Assembly (NCBI GenBank): GCA_905221605.1
Contig: CAJNDS010002158.1
Span: 186,001 to 250,000, forward strand
DNA from: Symbiodinium natans
Taxonomy: Eukaryota; Sar; Dinophyceae; Suessiales; Symbiodiniaceae
Length of the DNA: 64,000 nt
Reading direction: 5' to 3'
Shown here: positions 29,687-42,400 of the stretch, piece by piece
Layout: each line of letters begins with the position of its first letter
Numbering within the stretch: the stretch's first letter is position 1
Notes under the pieces: model-generated
The model's database searches: none
The model's input: the letters and a program-made list of their open reading frames with translations, nothing else
Told to the model about the DNA's origin: nothing
Made by a program: the position numbers and the translations under genes

Positions 29687-31243
29687 CTTTGGTGAACAGT
29701 CAGTTCAGTGTGTAGGGATCTGCAGGGTTACAGCGTCAGGGCTGCTATGATTCAGAATGCAGGGGCAGGGGAGATAGGGCCGGCCCGGATGGAGGAAGGG
29801 TTCGGATTTTTTGTTTGGTTGTTGTGGTTGTTTCCGGAACAGCAGTGCAACATCCCCACTTTCTCCGCCCGAAAGAAATATGATTATGGAGAGCCCCCTG
29901 GAAGTCTTGATGCAGCTTCGATTGTCTCCCGATGCTAGAAGTATCTGCGGCATTGCAAGACTTTGAAACTGCGCAAGGTAAGTAGACACTTACTGGCCCA
30001 AAACCCAAGGAAATAAAGGTTGAAACTTTCAGAATAAACTACCTTGTAAGAAGCCCAAAAGTTGAAAAGTTAGGTTTTGAGCCAGTAAGGTAATGTGGAG
30101 TCCGAAACCCTCTCACCCAGATGACCACAGTGACCACCCCAAGGAATGAGCAGACTCATCAGTTCTGGGAGAAGCCGAAGATCGGATCATGGACATGATG
30201 GTACTTGTACCCAAAACCAAGGACAGTCTACACCAAGACCGATGTACCAGGGGAAGTGATGTTGAAACCGCGCCCTTTGAGCTGCGACAAGGGAGAGGCA
30301 TCTGTGCGGGGGTTGATCTAAATTGTAGATCCTCGCTGCGACTCTCGATTCCTTAGGGATTCGGGTGGCCAGTGCCGCCGAGCTGCTTGTCTTGCCATCT
30401 CTTGGACCGTCGACTGGCACAGCAGGTGAGTGGGCTGGTTAACAACAGCATCAATGCAACATGCTTCTGAGCTCCAGCTGCCGTCACGACCTCTGAAGCC
30501 CGGAAGGCTGTGTACAGCGAAAAATGGGCATGACACGACAAAAAAAACCAGAAACCATGAATTTTGTTTGTGGTTCTGGTTGTGGTTCTGGCGACGAAGG
30601 TCCGCTTGTTCAAAGGCATCATGCTGGAGCGCTAGGAGGTCAGCAGCCGACTCTACTGGCTGGTTCTTAGTATGGTATAACCCCTTAAAGGGTTTCTAAA
30701 TATGTATATATATGTATATGTATACTATATATATATATGTGTATAGATATCTATAGCCCAAATTCCGAAGAACCAGGGGGTCTAACATCAGTGGCCTGCA
30801 CCATGTTGGGGTCCAGGCCAACCTGACACACTTGAAGCAGTTGCAGAGGCTGTCTGTGGTCCTTTTGCTCTTTTTGGCTTTGTACACTTAGGCAAACCTC
30901 ATAAACCCTAAGGCTGTAAGCGCTTCTTGAAGGTCTGGGACCTTGTTGGTGTCACCGGCGGGTGACATGAGAAGGCTGCGGAGATTGGGTTTAAGCGATC
31001 TCAACAGCACAGCAAGCGTCCCAGAACTTCTGCGACAAGACGGGCAAGTGCACAAGCTCAAAACACATCTCCGCAATGAGGGGCGCTGCGAAAAAGCGAT
31101 GCTCAAAGCCCAGCGAGGAGCCAACGACAGCCTTGGAAACGCCCTAGTCAGGCCCAATCACGCAGAACACACACTCCATCCCAAACACCCCATCACGCCT
31201 CAACTCAAAACTTCGCAAGAATCCTCAACACCCCAACCCACAA

Positions 31244-31245
<2 letters not shown>

Positions 31246-31280
<35 letters not shown>
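31246..31280 (+). repeat. Poly-C run of 35
   Basis: Uninterrupted C tract; similar G or C runs are at 18366-18384, 27030-27043 and 62367-62404 (interrupted by A). Confidence 0.95.
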
Positions 31281-32327
31281 ACGGACGGTTTCGGGTGCCA
31301 CTCCTCACTCCCCTGTGGGCCGGGTCCCAAAACACCCCACCTCCTTGACCGCGACAGCCGATGCTGCCTCCGGGGCTCCTCCGGCCTGTCGGGAGTCAGG
31401 GTTTGGGGTTTGGGGTTTGGGGTTTAGGGTTTAGGGTTTGGGGTTTGGGGTTTGGGGTTTAGGGTTTAGTGCTCAGGGCTTTGCTGCGTTTAGTCTTGAA
31501 AGTTGGGGTGCAAGGGTTGTGAAGGAAAGTGGTGGGGAGGGACAACCGGCGGGAGTTCATTCTTCGAGGTCTAGACGCCCCTTGCAACCCACAATAGCAC
31601 ATTGGGATCTACGAGTACGTTTCAGTGTCGAACCGGCAACCTGAGACCCTTTCGAAGTGAGTGCGTGCAGGGGAAGGGCATATGGATTCGGCACTCATAG
31701 CCAGCGCCACCCTCTTGTCCAAGCATAACTACGGCTCTCGACATGCTTGGTTATTATGGCATGCTGCCGCATGCTTGAAGGCTCATGGGTACTTCCCAGT
31801 ATGAGTATGGCAACTGCATATCCGATCCCCAGTTCTCGGTTCGCCAACCCCCCTCCCTCCCCGAAACCGTACAGTAAACATTCAATCAAACCGTAAACCC
31901 TGGACCACAAACCCTAGACCCTAACCCCAACCGCTCAACCGGTAACCCTGACCCCAACCTCCCTGACCAAGCCACAGGGATTGGCACCGGTTTAGGGTTT
32001 AGGGTTTAGGGTTTCGGCTCTCGCGCTCGCACAAGGCAGGCAAGGGTTTAGGGTTTAGGGTTTAGGCAGCATACACATCTCAATTCGCCCCCACCACGGG
32101 CGGGGGAGAGGGGAGCCCCGGCTGCATTATATATAACCCCCATTTAGCCTACTTTGAGCTAACCCAAGTAGCCCGGACTCTTAGGTGGACAGCGTGTCGG
32201 GTCACAGCCGAAATCCTGCCGTCACTGCCCAGACATGCAACACGGAACAGACATGCCCACACAAGCGCTTAAACACCGACCATAAACCGTAACCCCCAAG
32301 CCCTAAACCCTAAACCCTAAACTTGGG

Positions 32328-32390
32328 CTTAGGGGTTCGGATTTAGGGTTGAACCCTAAATCCGAACCCCTAAGCCCTAAACCTAAAAAC
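32328..32390. repeat. Short inverted repeat of telomere-like sequence
   Basis: CTTAGGGGTTCGGATTTAGGG is followed within 3 bases by its reverse complement, a small perfect hairpin. Confidence 0.8.
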
Positions 32391-32483
32391 CCGAAAGCCC
32401 TGGAAACTCCTTTGTCGCCTGCGCCGGGGCGGCACCGGGCATGGCAGCTCCGGGCGCCGGCGCGTAGTACTGCACTCTCCTTT

Positions 32484-32660
32484 GGTTTAGGGTTTAGGGT
32501 TTAGGGTTTAGGGTTTAGGGTTTAGGGTTTAGGGTTTAGGGTTTAGGGTTTAAGGTTTAGGGGTTAGGGGTTAGGGGTCAGGGTTCAGGGTTCAGGGTTC
32601 AGGGTTTAGGCTTTAGGGTTTAGGGTTTAGGGTTTAGGGTGTGAGGGTTTAGGGCTTGGG
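32484..32660 (+). repeat. Telomere-type array with TTCAGGG variants
   Basis: About 10 perfect units, then TTAGGGG, TTCAGGG and TTTAGGG. Confidence 0.9.
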
Positions 32661-33077
32661 GCTTTGGGTGCTCGAGCGCTTTCGGTTTGCGTTTCGGGGG
32701 TTTTGTGTTTCGGGCGGCTTTAGGGGCTTAGGGTTTGGGGGTTTTAGGTTTGGGCGTTTAGGTTAGGCTTAGGGCTTCGACTCTCGCGCTCGCACCCGGC
32801 AGGTTGAGGGTTTCGGCTTTCGGGGTTTAAGGTCTCAGGCCTTGGGTTGGGTGGTAAACCCTAAACCCTAAACCCTACAGTAAACCCCAACCTCTAAACC
32901 CTAAACCCTAAAGGTTTGGGGTTTCAGGGTGTCGGGCGTGGGGCTTGGGCATCCGGCAGCGAAGCGACGAGGGCATTAGATGGACCACAGCAGCCTTGCA
33001 AGCCGCCCTTCTGAGTCTGGCTATCGCCTGACTAGCACGGGATCCTCATTTCATGGCTGGTGTCACCAAAAAACTGC

Positions 33078-33215
33078 ATATGGTCACTTCTCTAAAAATA
33101 TGGTCCCTTTTAGGGGTCCCTTTTAGGGGTCCCTTTTAGGGGTCCCTTTTCTCAGGCGGCCCCTCTTATTTCGGGTGCCCAAAGAAGGGACCACAATTTA
33201 GAGAGGTGACCATAT
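33078..33215. mobile_element. Inverted-repeat element with internal tandem repeat
   Basis: 138 bp; ends ATATGGTCAC/GTGACCATAT, and the pairing extends inward through TTCTCTAAA and GGTCCCTT. Inside are four near-identical units of GGGTCCCTTTTAG. Confidence 0.75.
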
Positions 33216-33387
33216 CGGAAATCTGGGCACCCCAAGGCCCCAATTCTGAAGAACTCCCGAAATGTGCCACAAGGAGTTTCAGGGTTTAGGGTTTAGGGTT
33301 TAGGGTTTAGGGCCTCAACCGTTTTGCTTCGGCCCTTGTGGCATTTCTTGCTACAAGACATGTTCAGCCACCCCTTCTGCCACATGC

Positions 33388-33441
33388 TTAGCTCAGCATC
33401 TGCCCAGCAATCTGATCGATGAGCTTGTTGGCCTCCTTCTC
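33388..33441 (-). CDS. TPR-B last exon and stop
   Basis: Acceptor CATGGAAG|GAG; reads EKEANKLIDQIAGQMLS and TAA. Charged helix ending the protein. Phase to the 34.55-kb exon is not settled, so one exon may be missing. Confidence 0.55.
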   Translation of the reverse strand, partial: EKEANKLIDQIAGQMLS

Positions 33442-36400
33442 CTTCCATGACAGGATTCTTCAGGGAGGAATGAGCTCATGGGGTTCTTAGGGGTTTAGGG
33501 TTTAGGGTTTAGGGTTCAGGGTTTAGGGTTTAGGGGTTAGGGTTTAGGGTTTAGGGTTGTAACTCAAGGTTGCCTAATACTCCCTACTACTCCCTAAGGC
33601 TCCCTGAGCTTCGCTAAGGTTCCTAGGTACCTACCCCCCATGAACCCCCCTCCCTCAAGAACCCTATAACTTCCGGCGCACTCCTCCACTTTTAGGTTGG
33701 CCCTTGAAAAAGATCCCTCTGAGGCAAAGATGTTCCTAAACCTGAACCAAAACCCTTCTAAAACCCCAACAAAGAGATCCCATATCACAAGGGCCTATCG
33801 AGCTTCCAACGTTCGGAAACTACCAGACTGCGCCCGGGTTCGGAAATTTCGTGCGAGGCAACATCCGAAGCCCACAGGGTCTGATAATGGTCTGACAAAC
33901 GGCCTGTGTTCAGGGCCTCAGCTGTTGCGTACAGGAGCCTAAGGAATGACCCAAAATCTCCCCCTTGCCACCTCCTATCCAGTTGTAACACGGGCTACCT
34001 AAACTATGCAATTCGTAACAACCCTGCCACCCCCCCCCCTTCCCCAAAAGAACCAAAAACATATTTATATTCATATACATATACATGTCCATGTACATAG
34101 ACATATACATAGACATATACATATACACCATATATATATATATACATACGTTCTGAACAGCTAGCGGCCCCTACCATGAGGAGTTGAGGGCTTGAGGGCG
34201 TTTTCAGGGTCCTTTCGAGGATCGCCGCAAGCTTTTGCAAGCATCAGCCTTGGACACGGGGCTCTCTTAGGGTTTAGGGTTTAGGGTTTAGGGTTTAGGG
34301 TTTAGGGTTTAGGGTTAGCGGCTAAGGGCTTCTCGGGGTTCCGTGGTGGCGGTCTTGTGTTGAGGGTCACAATCTTCCACATAGTCGGAACAGAGCTCCC
34401 CAGGAAAGGTGCAGGGTTTCCCCCAAACCCTAAAGCCTAAAGCCTAAAGCCTAAAGCCTAAACCTTCTTGAAATCTTGTGGGAGACTTTCTACGGTCTCT
34501 TGAGGGGCTCAGCTGTTGGAGCTGCGATATGTGCAACCAGGGAGCCCCTCGTTGGCGGCATCCAGGGCCTTCCATGGTAGGGTTTAGGGTTTAGGGTTTA
34601 GGGTTTAGGGTTTAGGGTTTAGGGTTTAGGGTTTAGGGTTTAGGGTTTAGGGTTTAGGGTTTAGGGTTTAGGGTGTAGGGTTTCGTCGCTCACTCTCGCA
34701 CAAGGCAGGCAAGGTCCGCTGGTCTGAGTTTGGGGTTTAGGATTTAGGGTTTAGGGTTCTTCTTTGTCTCATTCGGGGTGGCGGGGGGGGGGGGTTGGCA
34801 TGAGGCTGAGAACACGACTACGTTAAGCTGTAGGGCAATCGGGGCGAAAGCATTCGAATAATATACTATGCTACTTCAAAATCCCAAAGGGCTCATAGTG
34901 TAGATCAACCCCCAGTGGGTTATGGTTGTTTGACCTTCCGGTTTGAGATGTGGGGGTGGCCGGGCTTCTAGGATGCGGCAGCAAGGTCGAAACCCAAGAA
35001 CGCACACCCAGAACCCTTGAGTACGATTTGCAGTTTTATGGGCCTAGGCATCGATCATAAGGGCAGCACACCACCCAAGCCCCTAGTTCGCCCTCCTTTG
35101 CCATCGCCGCCTCCAAGCAAGCCCACAAAAACTAGGGTTTAGGGTTTAGGGTTTTGTGATCCTCCTGGAAAAAGGCGAGCAGGCAACGGCGTGAACCGCA
35201 CAGGCTTGCCTTCAAAGGGTTAAATTAGGGTTTAGGGTTTAGGGCTGCGCATATTTACGGCTGGACTCGAACCCATCGTCCGCTTCAGGCGGCCTTCTCA
35301 TCCTCATTCTTGCTCTGATAGATCTCAGCAATGAGGATGACGGAGCCCGCCTCGAAAAAAGATTCGCTCTGAGGGGCCTTCCTCCTCATCTGGGGGTGGA
35401 GGGAAACCCCTAAACCTGAGAACCCTAGATGTGGCCCCATTTGGGTAGCCTATCATGAAAGCAGCGCACGATCTTTGACATTCTTGGTCGTCCAAGACAC
35501 AGACCGAAGAGCCCCGAACAAAAAACATCGGCTCTACAGAGTTTCAGTCAGGGCTTAGGGTTTGGGGCTTCGGGCTTCGGGCTTCGGGCTTCGGGCTTCG
35601 GGATAGGGTTTAGGGTTTAGGGCTTAGGGTTTAGGGTTTAGGGTTTGGGGCTTAGGGCTTAGGGGTTAGGGGTTCCTCATACGGCCACTGAGATCAACAG
35701 GAGGGTTGGCAGGGTTTAGGACATAGGGGTTAGGGATAGGTTTATAGGGTTATAAGGTTATAAGGTTACAGGGTTACAGGGTTTTATAAGGTTATAAGGT
35801 TACAGGATTGCAGGGTTCAGGGTTGGGATGAACTGGGCGGTATAGGCGGTGAGCGCCAGCCTCCCGAGCCCGCTCGTCCACCTGCTTGAAGATGTCCTGC
35901 GCCGGACAGTTGGAGCTTAAGGCTACGGGGCCTTAAGACCTACAACACCTAAACCCTAAACCCTAAACCCTAAACCCTAAACCCTAAACCCTAAACCCTA
36001 AACCCTAAACCCTGAACCTTTCTGAAACTGGACTCGAACTGACGCCAGGAAAAGAACACATCTCTCAGCCACGGCCGAAACACCGTACATCGCCGAGCCA
36101 AGTCTCAAGCCCTAAACCCCTAAATCCCTAAACCCCTCAACCCTAAACCCTAAACCCCAAACCCCAAACCCCAAACCCCAAACCCTAAGCCCTAAGCCCC
36201 TAAACCCAAATCGAAGCTCGGCGCGGTTCGGCCAAGCAGCCACAGCTTCCCGCGCCGCCTTCAGCGCCTCGTCCGGCTTCACCTCGGAGAGAGTCTCCGG
36301 CTTCAGGGGTTTAGGGTTTAGGGTTTAGGGTTTAGGGTTTAGCGTTTAGGGTTTAGGGGTTTAGGGGTTTAGGGTTTAGGGGTTTAGGGGTCTAGGGGTT

Positions 36401-39400
36401 TAGGGGTTTAGCGGTTTAGGGTTTAGGGGTTTAGGGGTTTAGGGGTTTAGGGGTTTAGTGGGGTTCAGGGTTTATTGGGGTTTAGGGTTTAGGGGTTTAG
36501 GGTTTCTTAGGGGTTTAGGGTTCAGGGTTTAGGGTTGGGGTTTAGGGGTTTAGGGTTTAGGGTTTAGGGGTTTAGGGTTAGGGGTTAGGTTTAGGGGTAG
36601 GGGTTTGGGGTTTAGGGTTTAGGGGTTTAGGGGTAGGGGTTTGGGGGGGTTAGGGTTTAGGGGTTTAGGGGTTTAGGGGTGTAGGGGTTAGGGGTTTAGG
36701 GGTTTAGGGGTTTAGGGGTTTAGGGGTTTAGGGGTTTAGGGGTTTAGGGGTGGGGTTCAGGGTTTATTTGGGGTTTAGGGTTTCAGGGGTTTGGGGGGTA
36801 CAGGGTTTAGGGTTTAGGGTTTCAGGGGTTTGGGGGGTACAGGGTTTAGGGTTTAGGGTTGAAGGTTTAGGGTTGAGGGGTTTAGGGATTTCGGGGTTTA
36901 GGGCTTGAGGGGTGTTTTTGCCAGCTAACTGACTGAAAGTCGCACTGCAGGGAACATCTCACGTTCCTGTTCGCTTGGGGGTTTAGGGTTTAGGGTTTAG
37001 GGTTTAGGGTTTAGGGTTTAGGGTATCTTTGAAACCAGCTCCCACCCACTCGCAGCCATCCTCCAAACCCAACCCCAAATGCAACAAGCAGTCAGACTAG
37101 GCGTCCCAAATTCAAGCGTGCAACTTGAAACTTGTAGCATCCAACTTTAACAAGTTGCCCATGCTTCCACTAAATCAGCCGTACTTCTGAGATTTACCCC
37201 GCGTGCAACTCTCTAGAAACCACGACGCCCAGTGTTCTTACGTGAAAACGACTCGGGTGACCTACGTCCTCCTCCTCCCTCCTCCCCCCCCCCTCACGAA
37301 CAGCAAATGGGCTTTAGCTGTTGCAGGCCCCGCAGCCGTGACCAGCAGAACGTAGGCGGTCTGGTGCATCGCCATACCTGGGAGAGGTGGCTTAGAAACC
37401 CTAAAACCCTAAATCCTAAAACTAAAACCCTAACACCCTAAAACCATCTAAACCCTAAACCTCCTCTAAACCTCCTCATCCTTCTCATGGAGGGCGCCCG
37501 AAAACTTTTTGTGCAGCCCGACACCTAAACCCTGAACCCCAAAACGCCTCAAAATCTCAAAAGGGCCCTAGAATCCCAAGGATCACATAATATCACGTAA
37601 CCCAGCATGTGGGCATTGATCAAACCTCTGGGCCTATTTGGGGGTGCCCTTTCTGTCTCTATCATAGTATGTGCCTTTTGTTTCAGGAGTACCAAAACAG
37701 GGCCCATGAACTAGATGAACCCCGGTATGGTTCAGAGAGATTATAGATCCACGGCTTCGGGCATGCAAGAACCAGAAACTCGACACAAACAGGAACCACT
37801 ACTTTTCCCCTTTGCCACCCGATAAAACCCCCTCAACCCTACACCCTGGACTTCCACTGTGGGCAAGATGCCCATCAGCTTTCCAGCGCCTATAGACTTG
37901 GCCACCTGGCACATGGTTTAGGGTTTAGGGATGTTTAGGGTTTAGGGATGTTTAGGGTTTAGGGTTTAGGGTTTTGGGTTTAGGGTTTAGGGTTTAGGGT
38001 TTATGCTCCGCATTTCTTCGGTTCCAAGGAGTGACCCGCCATGCAAATTCTTATGTCATTTTAGGTTCACATCCTAGTTGCATACCTGAAGCCTCAACCC
38101 ATCAGAAACTCCAAGCACTATCTGGCGCCCCTAAACTGATTAAAGCCTTTACTGCTAGGGTCTGGAGGTCAAGGGGTTTAAGGTTGTTGCTGCCTCCTGC
38201 ATAGTGCATTGTTGGGCACAAGAAGATGCGAAGCCTGCCTCATCCACATAACCTGCGGATACCCAAAAACCCTTGACAAACCCCCAACCCTAAACCCGAA
38301 ACCCTTTTTTGAGCAACGGACTTGGAGGCTGCCGGCAAACATGCAACTAAACCCTAAACGCAGTCCCAGGCTTTCCCCCACAAACTCTCCTCCCTCGGCC
38401 GGAGGGGCCTTGAAAGCTTCTCTGGCTGGTTTCAGTGATCTCTCGGAGCCCTTGGCCAGGGCCTTTGGGTTGTCCTCGACACGGAGGTTGCTGCTTGAAG
38501 GCTATGGAGCCAAGGGCGCTTGTTGTGGGAGCCCTATACACCCTAAACTCGAAGCCCTGAGCCCTGAATCCTAAGCCACGCCTTTCGGGGATTGAAGGTG
38601 GGGGCACTCTGCACTGTAGGGGTTCTGTGCCTGCTAGTGCCTTTGGGAGTGGGGATTAGGATCGTGCCCCGAATCTGGGAACGATTTCGCTACACCCCCT
38701 GGGCCGAAAACTCGATTTGAAGGACACCCCTCTTCTACTGTTTGCGTAAGAACCACCAAAAAGCAACTCTTCTAAGGGTGATCGAGGGACTATTAATTGT
38801 GTTTCTTTTTGCTTTTTTTTTGGGGGGGGGGGGATTCTTAAGCCATGAGTAGCTTTGAGCCCCTAAACCCTAAACCCTAAACGCTAAACCCTAAACCCTA
38901 GAGGGAACCCAAGCTCTCCGCAAAGCCCCTCCTGGATGGCCAGGGCGATGCTCGCCTCGGAGACGAGGACGAGGTTCTCTGCGAGCTGCCTTCGATCCTG
39001 GGCAGTGCCGGGTTTAGGGGGTAACCCTAAACCCTAAACCCCTAACCCCTAAACCCTAAATACCCTAAACCCGAAGTTTCTGCTTTTTGGGTGTTTTTTC
39101 CCCTCCTGCAGAGCTGGGGCGAATCCACATCGCAGGGGCAATGACGAGGTGTCAGGGTTTAGGGTTGAAGGGGTTTTTTTTTGCCACCCGCCTAGCAGAC
39201 CCCCTCTGGGATCACTCCGCAGGGAACAAGGGTTGGCTCCTCAAAAAAGAGAAGAGGCAGGAGTGAACTGGTTCAGCAGCCCCCACTTCCACAAGATGGC
39301 AAGAAAGCTCAGGTTCCTCATTGCTCGGCAGCCCCCTTAGAAGCCCTAAACCCTAAACCCTAAACCCTAAACCCTAAACCTGCTCTTTAGCCCCAGGAGC

Positions 39401-42400
39401 CGAGGATAGCCCGGGCTTGGGGGGCTTTGTTGGGGAGAAGTGCTTGGAATCTGCAGCCAGGATGCGTGGACGCGCTTGCACATCTGCCTGAAAGATCCCA
39501 AGTTGGGTAACCCTCTTCTGTTCGGAGTGGCCCTATGACCTCCTGCACGTTCGGACCTAATATAGGGGGCCTTAATGTTTAGAATAGGGTTTGGGGGGGG
39601 TTAGAAGTATTCGTATAAAGGGACCATAATAAGGGAATAATACTAGTAGTTATTCCGACCCCTATATTATTCAGGTGTTCGGAGACGTTGTGCAGCCCAG
39701 CTGCACGGCATCGTTTGCTGCACGGAGAGACTCCCCAGGCATCTCGGACGCGAGGTAGATGTTGGACAGCACTCGAATGGCAGTCACCTGCTCGGCTCGC
39801 ACATGGCAACCTCCTTGGAGTTGGAGAGACCCGAAACCCTCAGAGAGCTTCCGAAACCCTGAGAGAGCTTCCGGGTCTCACCTAGTTAGGCAGGGCCCCA
39901 CCCCGGAACGCGTCTCTTCACAACAGGCCTTCTAGCTACGTTCAGTAAGCATGAGCCCTAACCGATAAAACCCCCAACGACACCCGAACCACACCCCAGA
40001 TGTAGGGTTTCAGGGTTTAGGGTTTAGGGCTTTAAAATTAAAATTGAGGGGCAAAAAAGGAGGGACCCCCAGAAGGGACCCTTCATATACCTTATAGAGT
40101 TCCGAAAACTAACTAGGCTCAAATACCCCTAAATAACCCTAAGGTGCCTTATAAGGGTCCCTCAGTCCCGTGATAAACCCTACAGCCCTAAACCGAAAAG
40201 CCCTGCAACCGTGACCACAAAGCACAGCAGGTTCCAGCCTCAGCGCGCTTGTCACCTCGCGCCCGAGAGCAGGGAGTTCATTAGAGGAGGTTTAAAGTTT
40301 AGGGCTCAGGGCTTAGGGCTTCGGGTTTATGTAGGGTTTAGGCAAGGGTTTAGGGTTCAGGGGAACGGGGTTTAGGGTTTAGGGGAGAGTCTTCTGAGGA
40401 GTACAAGCAAGGTTCCCCGTTTCCGCAGATGGTCAGAAGCAGCTTCAGGGGTTTAGGGACTTTGTAGTATTCCTGGAACTCAACCCCCACCAGCCGAGGC
40501 GCCTGTCTCCTGCAGCTTTGCTCGCATCTCCTTGCACATGGCAACAGCTTGCTCCACCTGCGCGGGTTTAGCTGAAGGCAGGCTTAGGAAGTCCATTAGG
40601 CTTTAGGGTTTGGGGTTCGGGTTAGAGGTTTAAAGGGAAACGTTCCGGCAGTTCATCGGCATTGATGGCTGACCCTAAGCCTAAGCCCCTTTAAAAAAAC
40701 TCAAAAAATGAAGCCGAAGCCGTGGAAAATAAAACCACCCTCGCCCAAAGCCCGATACTGCACATGACCCCCATTCACACAGCACCACAGTCACTACAGC
40801 CTGTGCAGAACTCTCAGCCCGAAAGCCCTAGGACACTGATACGATGACCTCGCCACGTAAACCCCTAAAGCCCCTGCAAAACAATTCTACAGCCCTCCAA
40901 TGCCCTCCAAGCCCCGCACGCCAAACTGAAACCAAAAACTCCCACAAAAAACTTCCAAAACCCCCAAACCCCCCCCCTTCAGGACCTCCAACACCCTAAA
41001 CCCCTTTCTTTTGTAGCCCAGACCCTTACCCCAGCGCCCCTCAAGCACCCCGAGAAGGAGCCATTAAGTTGCCTCGCGGAGGTCGCAGTAGATGTCCGCA
41101 AGCACATTGAGGGCCCGGGCTTCCCCCGACCGGTCTTTCCTTGGTGGGCTTAGGGTTTAGGGTTTAGGGTTTAGGGTTTAGGGTTTAGGGTTTAGGGTTT
41201 AGGGTTTAGGGTCAATCCCATGAGCTTATTTCGTGTCGTGATTACAGGCTTTGTGGGGCCTCTGCAGGATTTGTAGGGCTCTGTTCGGACCTCCAAGGGT
41301 TCCCAGGCCTTCTAGGCCTGTTGGGTTTGACATATAGGGCGTCGTGTAGGATAGTTCGCCGCCTGCGTCTTTCTAGGAAGTCGGGATTGGGGTTGTCCAA
41401 GGTGACTTGTGCAACTTCAGGGGAGGCAGAGTTGATGCTGAAGAAAAGGAAGAGGCTGGGCAGCGCAGGGCCACATTCCTGAGCCTTTTTAAGCCCTTCC
41501 TTGATCCAGGGCTGCTTCAGTAAGCCCTGGGGTAAGTTTCCCAGTATCGATGTTATCGGAAGCCAACCTTAAATCCTTAAACCCTTTTGGCATGCAGGCC
41601 TCTTCGAACTGACCCTCTAGGGTTTAGGGTTTAGGGTTTAGGGTTTAGGGTTTAGGGTTTAGGGTTTAGGGTTTAGGGCTCTCTCTTAAACCCTAAACCC
41701 CTACACGCCTCAACCCAAGTCTCCGCTCCGGGGGTAGGACGATTGGGGAATTCGGGGGATATAAGCTTCGCAAGAAAAACTCCCAAGCGTCTTCTCTTGG
41801 AAGAGCTCCTGCGCTTCCTGCAAGAGGCGTTTAGGGTTTAGGGTTTAGGGTTTAAGGCTTAGGGTTTAAGGTTTAAGGTTTTAGGGTTTCCCATTCGACC
41901 TTTGAGACTTTTGGGGCTTAGGGTTCAGCAGGGCGCATGACTTTGAGGAGCCATTCCAAAAATCAAAAAAGAAGCCCAAAACCCTCGCTGTCTCGGGCTT
42001 AGATGTCTGGAAGCTCTAAACCCCGGACCCTCCTTATTTGGAAGCAAGGGCTAGTCTGACCGTCTTAACCCTGATTTCAGGTCCGACTTCTCCACGCTAC
42101 CCCAATCCATGGCCTTCGCGACTCGCAGGGCGTCGTCCATCTTGCCCTCCGTGCCGAAGATGGTGGCCACGGTGAGCAGGCAGGAAGCTTCCTGTGCAGG
42201 GCCCTTTGTATGGTCCCTCTTAACCTAGGGTTTAGGATTAGGGGGACCCTTGGGGATATAGACCCTCTGAATAAGGTCCCTGTTTAAGAGAGCCAGAAGA
42301 GGGTTCAGAAGGGTTCCCCCTTAAGGGTCCCCCTTATCCTACCTAGGATAACCCTTGTTTATGGGGATCCGAAGTATGGGCCCTTATGTTATGTAGTGTA

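Larger units (their letters stand above)
29690..33385. other. Stretch upstream of the ACP exons
   Basis: Few arrays from 29.0 to 31.2 kb. Several overlapping frames on both strands; a plus-strand CAG|GTGAGT donor at about 30426 and a minus frame at 30.9-31.15 kb (LRSLLMSPAGDTNK) are not resolved. The rest of the ACP-bearing gene should be here. Confidence 0.35.
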
